The notes beneath the pieces are model-generated. The model was not told the origin of the DNA and did not search any database. It worked only from the letters and a program-made list of their open reading frames with translations. A stretch of DNA of 64,000 bases from Lentisphaerota bacterium (GTDB taxonomy: Bacteria; Verrucomicrobiota; Lentisphaeria; Victivallales; Victivallaceae), in contig SUWH01000009.1 in assembly GCA_015061605.1 (NCBI GenBank), forward strand, positions 35,047 through 99,046. Direction: 5' to 3'. The position numbers and the translations under genes are program-made. Positions within the stretch are counted from its first letter, which is position 1, and each line of letters starts with the position of its first letter. Positions 1 through 7,985 of this stretch are shown here, in pieces.

Positions 1-354
1 GAGCTGATCCTCGACGGAAAAGCGGCAAAAATCCTGGAGCAGAAAGCGGAACTGGCAGCTGAACGCAACCGGATTTTTGACCGTTATTTCCCGGAGGCGG
101 TCAAGCCCGGTTCGCCTGCAGCCTTTTTCCGCTGGCTGCCGATACCCAAAATGGCTATGGATGAAATGGATATTGAAAGATTACTTTTGCAGGAAAATGT
201 GAGCGTTTATTGTTCCTACCGCTTCACCGTAAATCACAATCCGCAGAGTTTCATGCGGATCGCAATATCTTCTCCAAACACCACAGCGGAATTGGAAAAG
301 GGCTGTACCATAATCCGGGATTTTCTGAAAAAGCACCAAATCAGCGGGAATTGA
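1..354 (+). CDS. PLP-dependent aminotransferase-like protein, C-terminal part
   Basis: Open reading frame runs in from the left edge, so only the last 117 residues are seen. The segment (FFRWLPIP, then RIAISSPNTTAELEKG near the end) resembles the small C-terminal domain of fold-type I aminotransferases, including MocR/GntR-type regulators that end in an aminotransferase domain. The PLP lysine and any N-terminal HTH lie outside the window, so enzyme and regulator cannot be told apart. Its stop codon overlaps the 3' end of thiC by 14 bp in convergent orientation. The family call is inferred from a short segment. Confidence 0.6.
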   Translation, partial: ELILDGKAAKILEQKAELAAERNRIFDRYFPEAVKPGSPAAFFRWLPIPKMAMDEMDIERLLLQENVSVYCSYRFTVNHNPQSFMRIAISSPNTTAELEKGCTIIRDFLKKHQISGN

Positions 355-1639
355 CCTCTTTTTTCAATCGGGCACTCAATCGGACGGAGCAGAAATCCGG
401 ACCGCACATGGTGCAGTATTCTGAACCGTGCTGATTTGGAGCGGAACTTTCATCCAGCGCCTGTTGACGCAACTCCTTTGCCCATGCCGGATCGAGAGCC
501 GTTTCAAACTGTTTCTCCCAGTCAAACTTTGCCCGGGCATCGGAAATTGCATCATCCCGGTCACGGCAGCCGGGTTTTTTCAGTGCCACGTCAGCTGCGT
601 GAGCGGCAATTTTGAATGCGATCACTCCCCGGCGCACATCATCGGCATTTGGTAAGCCGAGATGTTCTTTAGGGGTGACATAGCAGAGCATCGCCGCTCC
701 GTGGTATGCGCCCATCATTCCGCCCATGGCGGCAACGAAGTGGTCGTATCCCGGAGCGCAGTCAACGACTACCGGGCCGAGAATGTAGAATGGTGCATCT
801 CCGCAAACCGTTTGTTCGCGTTCCATATTCATTTGTATCTGATCCAATGGGACGTGTCCGGGGCCTTCGACCATCGACTGGACTTTGGCTTGCCGGCAGC
901 GGAAAACCAGTTCGCCTAAAGTGTCAAGTTCAGCGAATTGCGCCTCATCAGAAGCATCAGCGAGGCATCCGGGGCGCAGACCATCGCCCAGAGAAAGGGT
1001 GACATCATATTTATGACAGATTTCAAGGATTTCGTCAAAGGCTTCATAAAAGGGATTTTCCTGTCCGGTTTCCTGCATCCATGCGGCGAGCAAAGCTCCG
1101 CCCCGGCTGACGATGCCGAGTTTCCGTTTCAAAGCCAGCGGCACATATTTTTTGAGCAGTCCGGCATGGATGGTCATATAATCCACGCCCTGTTCTGCCT
1201 GTTCTCTTATGACAGTCAGGATCTTTTCCTTTGCAAAGTCGCAACTTCCATAGCGGGCGACGATCTCATAGATTGGAACAGTTCCCAGCGGAGCCGTACA
1301 CTCTGCCAGAATCGCCTGCCGTATCGAAGTTATTTCACCGCCGGTGCTCAAATCCATGACCGTATCTGCGCCGTAGTGCAAGGCGATGTTGAGTTTGCTT
1401 TTTTCTGCTCCCGGACAACTTGAAAGAGTGGAATTTCCGATATTGGCATTGATTTTAGTGCGTAAGATCCTGCCGATTCCGCAAGGAACGATATTTTTAT
1501 GATTGATGTTGCATGGGATGACGATTTTACCTTCAGCTACACCTTTGAGGATAAGTTCTTCCGGCAGCTGTTCGACTTCAGCGACGTGTTTGATTTGCGG
1601 AGTGGCGATATTCATTCCGGCATAGTCCATTTGGGTCAT
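341..1639 (-). CDS. thiC: Phosphomethylpyrimidine synthase ThiC
   Basis: Radical-SAM enzyme converting aminoimidazole ribotide to HMP-phosphate for thiamine synthesis. The product is 432 residues, the size of the short clostridial-type ThiC. It has the conserved core (TKINANIGNS, VMDLSTGG, EGPGHVPLDQ) and the C-terminal CxxCxxxxC cluster ligand motif (YCTMCGPDFCS). I chose ATG 1637-1639 because a GGAAAGG ribosome-binding site (1646-1652) lies 6 nt upstream; a longer frame opens at a TTG at 1714 without such a site. A TPP riboswitch lies upstream, so the gene is probably repressed by thiamine pyrophosphate. No other thi gene is visible. Confidence 0.96.
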   Translation of the reverse strand: MTQMDYAGMNIATPQIKHVAEVEQLPEELILKGVAEGKIVIPCNINHKNIVPCGIGRILRTKINANIGNSTLSSCPGAEKSKLNIALHYGADTVMDLSTGGEITSIRQAILAECTAPLGTVPIYEIVARYGSCDFAKEKILTVIREQAEQGVDYMTIHAGLLKKYVPLALKRKLGIVSRGGALLAAWMQETGQENPFYEAFDEILEICHKYDVTLSLGDGLRPGCLADASDEAQFAELDTLGELVFRCRQAKVQSMVEGPGHVPLDQIQMNMEREQTVCGDAPFYILGPVVVDCAPGYDHFVAAMGGMMGAYHGAAMLCYVTPKEHLGLPNADDVRRGVIAFKIAAHAADVALKKPGCRDRDDAISDARAKFDWEKQFETALDPAWAKELRQQALDESSAPNQHGSEYCTMCGPDFCSVRLSARLKKEVNSR

Positions 1640-1652
1640 AAGATACCTTTCC

Positions 1653-1669
1653 GGAGCAGTTGCTGCTCC
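1653..1669 (-). promoter_or_regulatory. Hairpin abutting the thiC ribosome-binding site
   Basis: Perfect 7-bp stem with a 3-nt loop (GGAGCAG-CAA-CTGCTCC on the minus strand) ending immediately before the GGAAAGG site of thiC. No T-run follows, so it is not an intrinsic terminator. It could be part of the translational expression platform of the TPP riboswitch (inference). Confidence 0.4.
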
Positions 1670-1734
1670 CGTGATGGGAATGCCGGTGCGGAATGCACCA
1701 TGAAAGTGTAACAAAAATATTTTTCATTTTCTTT

Positions 1735-1816
1735 TTTCCTACGCCGGAATTACCCGTTTCAGGTTCAAAGGGTTTGATCTCAGCCGTTGTCACCGTGACA
1801 ACAGCACCCCTGTGTT
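1735..1816 (-). promoter_or_regulatory. TPP riboswitch (THI element)
   Basis: On the minus strand the sequence shows the THI-box landmarks in order: ACAGGGGTGCTGT (1801-1813 complement), a variable hairpin TTGTCAC/GTGACAA, GGCTGAGATCAAACCC, and GAACCTGAAACGGGTAATTCCGGCGTAGGAA. It sits about 95 nt upstream of the thiC start, as expected for thiamine-pyrophosphate control of thiC. Confidence 0.95.
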
Positions 1817-1938
1817 ACAATGCATGTAATATACATCGTTGATCCGATAAAGTCAAGGGCGGTGATGTTGAGAAAAAGATGATTCATCAAAAGCGGAATA
1901 TATTTTTATAAAAAAACAGAAAAAATTTTTATTTCTTA

Positions 1939-1967
1939 TTGACTTTTGCGGATTTACGTTGTATAGT
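1939..1967 (+). promoter_or_regulatory. Sigma70-like promoter of the RRM gene
   Basis: TTGACT (1939-1944), 17-bp spacer, TATAGT (1962-1967). The predicted start near 1975 gives a leader of about 130 nt before the ATG at 2109. The AT-rich stretch 1817-1938 shows no gene. Confidence 0.7.
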
Positions 1968-2108
1968 TTATCAAAAGTCAAAGCAATGGGGTGGTTTTGA
2001 GCAGTGTCTGCTTTCAGCCTTTTTGTCGTCACGCCCCGGCGCTTCGGCCTCCAACAAGCGAACCGTTGAGGAATCGGATTTGCACAAAAGAAAGGATAGA
2101 AGAAGGTA

Positions 2109-2363
2109 ATGAATATCTATGTAGGCAACTTGCCGTTCAGTACCACCCAGGACGAATTGCGCAGCGTTTTTGCGGCATTCGGAGAAGTCACTGCTGCGCG
2201 CATCGTCAATGACCGTGAAACCGGTCGTCCCAAAGGATTTGGCTTTGTCGATATGCCCAACGCTGAAGAAGCCAAAAACGCCATTGAAGCTCTTAACGGC
2301 AACGACATCGGCGGCCGCAAGGCGGTCGTCAATGAAGCCCGTCCCCGGGAGCCGCGGAAGTAA
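2109..2363 (+). CDS. RRM-domain RNA-binding protein
   Basis: 84-residue single RRM protein of the glycine-rich/cyanobacterial Rbp type. RNP2 is NIYVGNLPF at residues 2-10 and RNP1 is RPKGFGFVDM at about 40-49, with a short basic tail (EARPREPRK). It probably binds single-stranded RNA in the cytoplasm. Such small RRM proteins are often linked to cold or RNA-metabolism functions, but nothing here shows its target. AGAAGG precedes the ATG. It is a monocistronic unit with its own promoter and terminator and a long leader that may be regulatory. Confidence 0.93.
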   Translation: MNIYVGNLPFSTTQDELRSVFAAFGEVTAARIVNDRETGRPKGFGFVDMPNAEEAKNAIEALNGNDIGGRKAVVNEARPREPRK

Positions 2364-2386
2364 GTTCCGTTTCAGCTGAAATAGAA

Positions 2387-2421
2387 AAACATGGTTTGCT
2401 TTTCAGGCAGACCATGTTTTT
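2387..2421 (+). terminator. Intrinsic terminator of the RRM gene
   Basis: Stem AAACATGGTTTGC (2387-2399) / GCAGACCATGTTT (2407-2419) with one G-U pair, followed by a T-run. Confidence 0.85.
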
Positions 2422-2531
2422 TTATTTGCCAATTCTCTGCCGTAACTTCCGGCAATGGGACACCGATTCAGAAAAAATGTCCGTATCTGTCCGTATAACT
2501 CCGTTCTCTCTCTGTTGAAAGCGGTTGTATT

Positions 2532-3176
2532 TTACATTTGCTTCGGGATGATATGCAGCCGCAGTACCGGTGCGCTCCAGAGCAAATCTCCGGGGGAGAC
2601 TGTATTCAATGTGCCGAGTGCGAAGTTGTTGTCACGTTTCAAAAAAAGACAGAATTCATCCGGGGCAGGGTAGTTTTCTGCATCAATGATGATCATACTG
2701 CCGCAGGGTAATGACAGATTTTTTGCTGAAAGGGCATCGTTGATTTTGCAGACTGCGGCAAATGGCGGGACGGGCAGATTCAACGTTCCGGAGGAATTTT
2801 TGCGGATGAAACTGCTTAATTTTTCGACACTATCATCAAATTTAAGTAAACATGGCAAATCGATGCAGCAAATCTCCTCTCCGGCATCAGTATAAAGTGC
2901 GCAAAGCAGCTGGCGCAACTTGCTTATCCCGCTTGAAATTTCCGTTTGAGTCCGGGCGGAAATGATGGCAGAGAGGATTTCACGCTCCAGATCAAGCGGG
3001 AGAGCAAGATGCTCAAACAATGCGGCAACTTCTTCACCGTCAAGCAGATATTTTCCGTTGACAACCTCTGCCGCTTCAAAATCTTTTCCAAATAATTCAA
3101 GCGCAGTTTTTTCAAAGTGAGCAATGCTTTTAAACTGTCCGCTTAAAATTTTCCAACCGTTAAGATCACATTTCAT
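2532..3176 (-). CDS. Hypothetical protein, 214 residues
   Basis: The ATG at 3174-3176 is preceded by an excellent AGGAG site; the frame continues upstream but without a better start. No signal peptide or membrane segment. Residues about 1-130 are predicted helical. The last 60 (GSMIIIDAENYPAPDEFCLFLKR...) have an alternating-beta pattern loosely reminiscent of the S24/LexA-type C-terminal domain, but I see no clear Ser-Lys catalytic dyad. Function unknown. It stands alone between the RRM gene and a dispersed repeat. Confidence 0.6.
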   Translation of the reverse strand: MKCDLNGWKILSGQFKSIAHFEKTALELFGKDFEAAEVVNGKYLLDGEEVAALFEHLALPLDLEREILSAIISARTQTEISSGISKLRQLLCALYTDAGEEICCIDLPCLLKFDDSVEKLSSFIRKNSSGTLNLPVPPFAAVCKINDALSAKNLSLPCGSMIIIDAENYPAPDEFCLFLKRDNNFALGTLNTVSPGDLLWSAPVLRLHIIPKQM

Positions 3177-3311
3177 AAGACCGCTCCTTTTTTTGAATTT
3201 ATCATAATTTAACACAATAATTAAAAAAATCAATATTAAATTATTTAAAATTGCCAAAATAAATGAAATTTTTTGCCAATCTGAAGCAGTTGCGCTCGAA
3301 ACTGCCTGTTT

Positions 3312-3533
3312 CCAGTCGGTGGATGCATCCGGCTTCGCTCGAGGCTCCGCCGTGACAAGGTGTGATGCAAGGTCGACGGCAAATTAAGGCGACGGAGAGG
3401 GATCAGTCTTCGCCAGGGCAAGGTGTACTTTTTCAGAAGATGCTTGTCGCGGCGTAGTGAAACGAAGCCGGAAGTCCGAAAATTTGCCAGAAGATTGCGC
3501 ACAATGCGCCGCCGTCGGTTGTTTTTTATGAGA
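3312..3533 (+). repeat. Dispersed repeat, copy 1 (tail GCCGCCGtCGGTTGTTTTTTATGAGA)
   Basis: Non-coding stretch sharing blocks with 23389-23534, 22060-22090 and 56714-56869. Shared blocks are a GTGATGCAAGGTCGA block with AAGGCGA downstream, AGTCCGAA with TTTGCCA, GATTGCGC.CAATGCGCCGCCG, and the tail ending TTTTTATGAGA. It fills most of the 458-bp gap before the nucleotidyltransferase gene. No ORF is convincing in it. Confidence 0.6.
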
Positions 3534-3634
3534 CAGCTGTGAATAAAATCATAAAAAATCAAAAGATATCGTTGCTTTTTTGTTAACAAGTGTTATATTA
3601 TTGTTGACGACAGTAAACAATAAGGAAACATCAT

Positions 3635-4216
3635 ATGCTTCAAAAGTTATTAGGCTCGCAAGCACGGGCAGAAATATTGAAAAAACTATTTACCGGGGGT
3701 GGTCAAAGTTTTTATTTACGTGAATTTGCCAGAATAACCGGGATTTCAGCCCCTTTGTTGTCGCGGGAATTGCGTAATCTTGCATCAATGGGGCTTGTTT
3801 TAATTGCAGAAGACGGCAATCGTATCAATTTTACGGCAAACAAGGCTCATGTTTTATATCCGGTTCTTTGTGAATTTGTTGATAAAAGTTGTGGTCCGGT
3901 TGAATTGCTGCGGAAAACATTTGCTGATTCTTCTGCAGATTTGATTTTTGTATTTGGCTCGCAGGCAAAAGGTACAGCAAATGCCCAAAGTGATATTGAT
4001 ATTTTTGTTATCGGGGATTGCGGATTGCGTGAAATTACAAAGCGTTTGCAGCAGATTTCAAACAAAATTACGCAGGAAATCAATCCTTATGTAATTTCAA
4101 AAGCAGAATTTCAAAAACGCTTGGAAAATAATGATCATTTCCTGAAAGAAATAGTGAATACTACGAAAATATTTTTGAAGGGAGGAACAGATGAGTTTGC
4201 AGCAATGGCAAAATAA
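3635..4216 (+). CDS. MNT-type nucleotidyltransferase with N-terminal winged helix
   Basis: 193 residues. Residues about 1-85 form an ArsR/MarR-like winged helix (FYLREFARITGISAPLLSRELRNL). Residues about 100-175 hold the minimal nucleotidyltransferase motif: GSQAKGTANAQSDIDIFVIG, i.e. GSxA(K)G...SDIDIFV with the paired aspartates. Proteins of this build are antitoxin-like partners in MNT-HEPN toxin-antitoxin pairs, where the transferase AMPylates the HEPN RNase. The partner frame starts inside the 3' end of this gene (4191) but is truncated. No start problem: the ATG follows AAGGAAACATC. Confidence 0.85.
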   Translation: MLQKLLGSQARAEILKKLFTGGGQSFYLREFARITGISAPLLSRELRNLASMGLVLIAEDGNRINFTANKAHVLYPVLCEFVDKSCGPVELLRKTFADSSADLIFVFGSQAKGTANAQSDIDIFVIGDCGLREITKRLQQISNKITQEINPYVISKAEFQKRLENNDHFLKEIVNTTKIFLKGGTDEFAAMAK

Positions 4217-4331
4217 TGGTTGGCTGCGCCCTCATGCAACAGATAAAATTGAAATTGCCAATTTGCTTGCCATTGTTGACAGGGATATGGAAGATGCGGC
4301 GGCGGCATTTTCAAAACCGCAAAAGCAATAA
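4191..4331 (+). pseudogene. Truncated HEPN-like partner (46 residues)
   Basis: Starts inside the preceding gene at an ATG with a GGGAGGAACAG site. It encodes MSLQQWQNNGWLRPHATDKI... and stops at 4329-4331 after 46 residues. The opening (LQQWQ.NGWLR.H) and the LLAIVDRDMEDAA segment match the start of HEPN-domain proteins paired with MNT nucleotidyltransferases, usually about 120-140 residues. The RNase motif-bearing part (Rx4-6H) is missing, so a toxin would be inactive. Family recognition is from a short segment. Confidence 0.55.
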
Positions 4332-4390
4332 AAGCGGAGGACGATAAATGAAAAAGTTTTTTCCCAATCCGTGACAAAAGGGATCTATGT

Positions 4391-4855
4391 ATGAATGAGG
4401 CGTGGAAAATATTTTTTGAAATGTACTTTTCCAATGGGGCAGACATATTTGTATTTGTCATTGCTCCGATGTTGTGGGTAAGCAGTATGTTTATAGCCCG
4501 TAGACATATAAACTGCTGGCAGGTAAGCAAAAACACCTGCTTCCTTGTTATGTACGGACATGTTTTTATCAACTTGCTTGTTTTGCCGCTGAATGGAGGT
4601 GGCTTTGGTAATGCAATTGGCGTTTGGGTATTGCTGGTTGTTGTTGCACCAGTATTTCCGTGGATTACAGCTCTTGTTCTGAATGTTATAGAACTTGTCT
4701 GTTGCGGAAAAAAGAAGATTTACACTGCTAAAGGAAGAGAATTAAAAGATTCTCTGATCATCCGCAGTGTGTCGCAGTTGGTATTATTGTTGATGATTGC
4801 GCTGGGGCACTTTTATACGACTGTTGTTCATTGCGCGGGAGGAGTTTCCTGTTGA
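4391..4855 (+). CDS. Small integral membrane protein, four predicted helices
   Basis: 154 residues with hydrophobic segments at about 18-35, 52-70, 75-98 and 118-140, and a short KKK/basic loop near 104-115. No family recognised. A GGGA site lies upstream. The last codons overlap the start of the next gene (TGTTGA), indicating translational coupling and a joint membrane function. Confidence 0.6.
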   Translation: MNEAWKIFFEMYFSNGADIFVFVIAPMLWVSSMFIARRHINCWQVSKNTCFLVMYGHVFINLLVLPLNGGGFGNAIGVWVLLVVVAPVFPWITALVLNVIELVCCGKKKIYTAKGRELKDSLIIRSVSQLVLLLMIALGHFYTTVVHCAGGVSC

Positions 4856-6879
4856 AAAATAAAACCTTGAAACACTATAAACGCAAAAAATTCTTTTACC
4901 GCTTCTTTATGCGGAAGTCCCCTCGCTCTGGTGCGATGTTCGGACTGGCTTGGATGATTTGTTTTGGGGCAATGCTGCCGTTGGCTCCGTGGCTTTTTTT
5001 ACAGATGGTTCCTCAAGCGAAGTATGATTTCAATACTGCGGACATTATTCTGCTGTTGACAGCTGCCGTTTTATTTTTTACGGTTTGCCTTTTGATCTAT
5101 GCTTACGGATTTTTGACTTTTGCAAAAAATTTCTATACTATCCTGCGGAATGATCTGAAAAAAAGCCGTTTTTGGAAAATTCCTGCCATTGTCGGCGCAT
5201 TTTCATGGGAACTTGCGGGAATGTTTCTGCTGCCGGTCACACTTCACAAACGCCGCTGGTTGTCTCTGCTGTTTTTACTCGGCTCTCTCGGATGTAATAT
5301 TGCAAGTTATATGATTGATATTCCGTTGCAGAAATGGTACTGTCAGTTTGTCGGACAGGGATTTTTTCTTTTGCTTGCACTTTTTTGCAGTGGAAAAGAT
5401 AAAAAGTTCTCCTGGCGTTTTGTTTATCCCTTATCGCTGTTTGTGCTTTTTGTGGTGAAACTTTGTTCGCTTGAGTTCCTTTTCAACGCTCAAATTTTTG
5501 TAAAAAAACTGGAAATTGGTACCGGAATTTCCGCCGAAGATTGGAAAATCCGCAACAGTTACGGCTATTCCATCAATAAAGAACCGCTGAAAAGTTTCTG
5601 CAAAATCAATATGAAAATTGATATGGAGAAATATCAAACTCCTGCCGATGCACAAAAATTTCTTGCCGAACTGCGCAAAACGCACACCGATAAATTTGTT
5701 GCAATAGACCGCTTGCTTGAATTCAAACCGCAGCGGATTTCTTACAATTGGGTGAAACCCGGCGAGCCGGTTGCCGCGATGTTGTTGCCGGATTTGCAAT
5801 GCTTCCTAACCGCCGCTCATTTGCGGATTCTGGAAATCCGTGCCAATGGCGCAGATAAAAATGTGGTTGCCCGGTGCAATCAGGATTTATTGCAATTCCG
5901 CAAATGGTGTTTGCATAACGAAACTCTGATCGGTAAACTGGTCGCCGGAGCTGTGGACAATCGCCGTTTATACGCATTGAGTTATGCGATGGCAAGCGAT
6001 GTTTACAGCAAAGCGGAAATAATAAAACTCATTGGAAAATCTCCCGATTGGAGCAAGCAATATTCCGAAATATTCGCCAGTGAACACGCTATGACGGAAG
6101 AATTTGTAAATCGCCTTGAGAATGCATCAGCAGAGGATATTCAAAGTTTAGAAATTTCCTCCGTGTCAAAAACGTTTTGGAAATTTTATCAAAAATTTGC
6201 TCCGTTGTTTATAAAAATGAATATCAAACGGGATCATCTTTTTACATTGAATTATTACCTGAAAATCAACTCACTGCTTTACCGGGATGATCTTTCCGGT
6301 CTGGAAAAAAGAAAATTGGCATATTTGAATAAAGATCATCTTGAAATAGAATGTTTTATATCTTCAGCGGTTGCTATTCCGGATTTAAGCAATCTTCTGG
6401 TGCGGCTCGACCGGACACGCGATGTTCGCCGGATGGCACTTCTTGCCGCCGAAGTTATGGAATACCGGAAACAACACGGGAAACTGCCGGAAGATCTCTC
6501 TTTTCTCCCACAGATACCGCTGTCAAAGCTGGATCACAAACCTTTGATGTATGAGAAAACACGAGACGGTTTCCGGATTTTCAGCCACACGCATAAAGGC
6601 GAAAAGCCCGATGAAAAAGATACCCAATACTCGTACTGGGTGCGTCTGCTGAAACAAGCGGAACTTCCTTTGGAAAAACTGATAACCATTGCTGAAAAAG
6701 AATTAGTAAAGGTATATGGGAAACAAGTATTGAAACAGCGTCCGTGGAAAATCACCCACAGCGATGAGAAAAGCATAACTCTGACTGGAACATTTCACGG
6801 CCCGGGCAAAGGCGGCGTTGCAGAAATCACATTACAAAAAAGCAACGGAAAAGTTCTCCGCATGATTCATGGTAAATGA
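4852..6879 (+). CDS. Membrane protein with large soluble domain, unknown function
   Basis: 675 residues from the TTG at 4852, preceded by GGGAGGAG and overlapping the previous stop. Residues about 25-215 contain five or six membrane helices. The rest is a soluble, mostly helical domain. The C-terminal quarter has a segment (EYRKQHGKLPEDLSFL, KLDHKPLMYE, GFRIFSH) resembling the proline-rich substrate-like tail seen in many planctomycete/lentisphaeral membrane proteins and prepilin-like proteins. No catalytic motif is recognised. It is followed by an exported protein gene, and the three genes probably form an operon. Confidence 0.6.
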   Translation: MKNKTLKHYKRKKFFYRFFMRKSPRSGAMFGLAWMICFGAMLPLAPWLFLQMVPQAKYDFNTADIILLLTAAVLFFTVCLLIYAYGFLTFAKNFYTILRNDLKKSRFWKIPAIVGAFSWELAGMFLLPVTLHKRRWLSLLFLLGSLGCNIASYMIDIPLQKWYCQFVGQGFFLLLALFCSGKDKKFSWRFVYPLSLFVLFVVKLCSLEFLFNAQIFVKKLEIGTGISAEDWKIRNSYGYSINKEPLKSFCKINMKIDMEKYQTPADAQKFLAELRKTHTDKFVAIDRLLEFKPQRISYNWVKPGEPVAAMLLPDLQCFLTAAHLRILEIRANGADKNVVARCNQDLLQFRKWCLHNETLIGKLVAGAVDNRRLYALSYAMASDVYSKAEIIKLIGKSPDWSKQYSEIFASEHAMTEEFVNRLENASAEDIQSLEISSVSKTFWKFYQKFAPLFIKMNIKRDHLFTLNYYLKINSLLYRDDLSGLEKRKLAYLNKDHLEIECFISSAVAIPDLSNLLVRLDRTRDVRRMALLAAEVMEYRKQHGKLPEDLSFLPQIPLSKLDHKPLMYEKTRDGFRIFSHTHKGEKPDEKDTQYSYWVRLLKQAELPLEKLITIAEKELVKVYGKQVLKQRPWKITHSDEKSITLTGTFHGPGKGGVAEITLQKSNGKVLRMIHGK

Positions 6880-6913
6880 AGTGAATAAAATCCTGAAAAC
6901 GAGGAGATTGAGG

Positions 6914-7927
6914 ATGAAAAAGTCTTTTTTTATTTCTGCGTTGGCATTGGCGGTGATAAGTTCCATTGCCGGTGAAGCCTGTCCGGAATTTATTTCTTTA
7001 AAAATAGCTGACGGTAAAGCCGGCGGAACCAGCTTTGAGTCTGCCTGTGTGCCGATAGTCCGTACGGTTTTGAAAAATGATATTTTGCAAACCGATATTC
7101 AAACTGAACTTGCCGGAACCGGAACTCTTGAGTTCGATATCCCGGATACGGCAAAAAAAATTCAGTTGTTCGGTTGTCTGTACGATTTGCCGTGCGCAAG
7201 CGAAACCGCTTTTTTTCATTCGGTATTGATAAGCGACATCCGCAAGCCGTGGTGGAGTTTTCAGCGGGATGAAAGACTGCGCGCCATGATGCTGATCTCC
7301 TTTGCTGAAAATAAAAAATCTTTTACCGCGCAAATGTGGATCCATGGAAGTTCCGGTAACGATGTCTGGAAACACAAGCGCAATTTTTCCTGTATCATCG
7401 CCGATGACGGACAAATTTTTGAAAAACTTGATGCTGCCGGAAAATCGCGTTTCGGTGCCGGGATCGAATATTTTCCGGTGTGGGAATTTTCAAATTCAAA
7501 CGGCAAATTGCTCATCCGTGCCGGTGCAGTCGGCAAATATTATAAATACCGCCGGGAATCGGGATCGTGTTTGAATATGATTTCATTTCCCGTGCCGCAT
7601 CCGCGTCCGTACACACTGTTTTTTCTCAATCTGCCTGCCAAAGAAAAGTATCTGGCTGAAAATAAAAAAAGTGTGACTGAATTACGCTCATTTGCAGAAA
7701 AATCAAAACAGCTCCGCTGCGGTATGACTCCGGAAGAAACCGCCGCCATTCTGGGAACTCCGGATGATTATAAAACCGTCGCTCCCAAAGGTAAAAAGAT
7801 GAAATCCCATGCCTTTGCGACATATTATTTTCTGTTTTCAACTCACCCATCGCAAAAGAATTTGTCCGTAACGCTCCACTTTGAAAAATCCCCCGCAGGA
7901 AGATATCTCCTGCAGGAAATGTATTGA
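6914..7927 (+). CDS. Exported hypothetical protein, 337 residues
   Basis: Start ATG 6914 is chosen because GAGGAGATTGAGG precedes it and it opens a classical signal peptide (KKSFFISALALAVISSIAGEA, cleavage near residue 21). An upstream ATG at 6869 would add 15 residues before it. The mature part looks beta-rich at first. The last 110 residues contain LRCGMTPEETAAILGTPDD, a motif seen in lipoprotein/BamE-like folds (MTxxEVxxxLGxP). Periplasmic or surface location is inferred. Last gene of the 4391-7927 operon. Confidence 0.6.
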   Translation: MKKSFFISALALAVISSIAGEACPEFISLKIADGKAGGTSFESACVPIVRTVLKNDILQTDIQTELAGTGTLEFDIPDTAKKIQLFGCLYDLPCASETAFFHSVLISDIRKPWWSFQRDERLRAMMLISFAENKKSFTAQMWIHGSSGNDVWKHKRNFSCIIADDGQIFEKLDAAGKSRFGAGIEYFPVWEFSNSNGKLLIRAGAVGKYYKYRRESGSCLNMISFPVPHPRPYTLFFLNLPAKEKYLAENKKSVTELRSFAEKSKQLRCGMTPEETAAILGTPDDYKTVAPKGKKMKSHAFATYYFLFSTHPSQKNLSVTLHFEKSPAGRYLLQEMY

Positions 7928-7985
7928 ATAATTCAAAATTTTGATGTTTACGGACAGATTTGTTTTGGTTGTGACCGTTGAAAAC

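Noticed and set aside
1578..1793. Small ORF between the TPP riboswitch and thiC (starts MKNIFVTLSWC)
   Set aside because: Overlaps riboswitch and thiC in another frame, with no conserved features; more likely chance.
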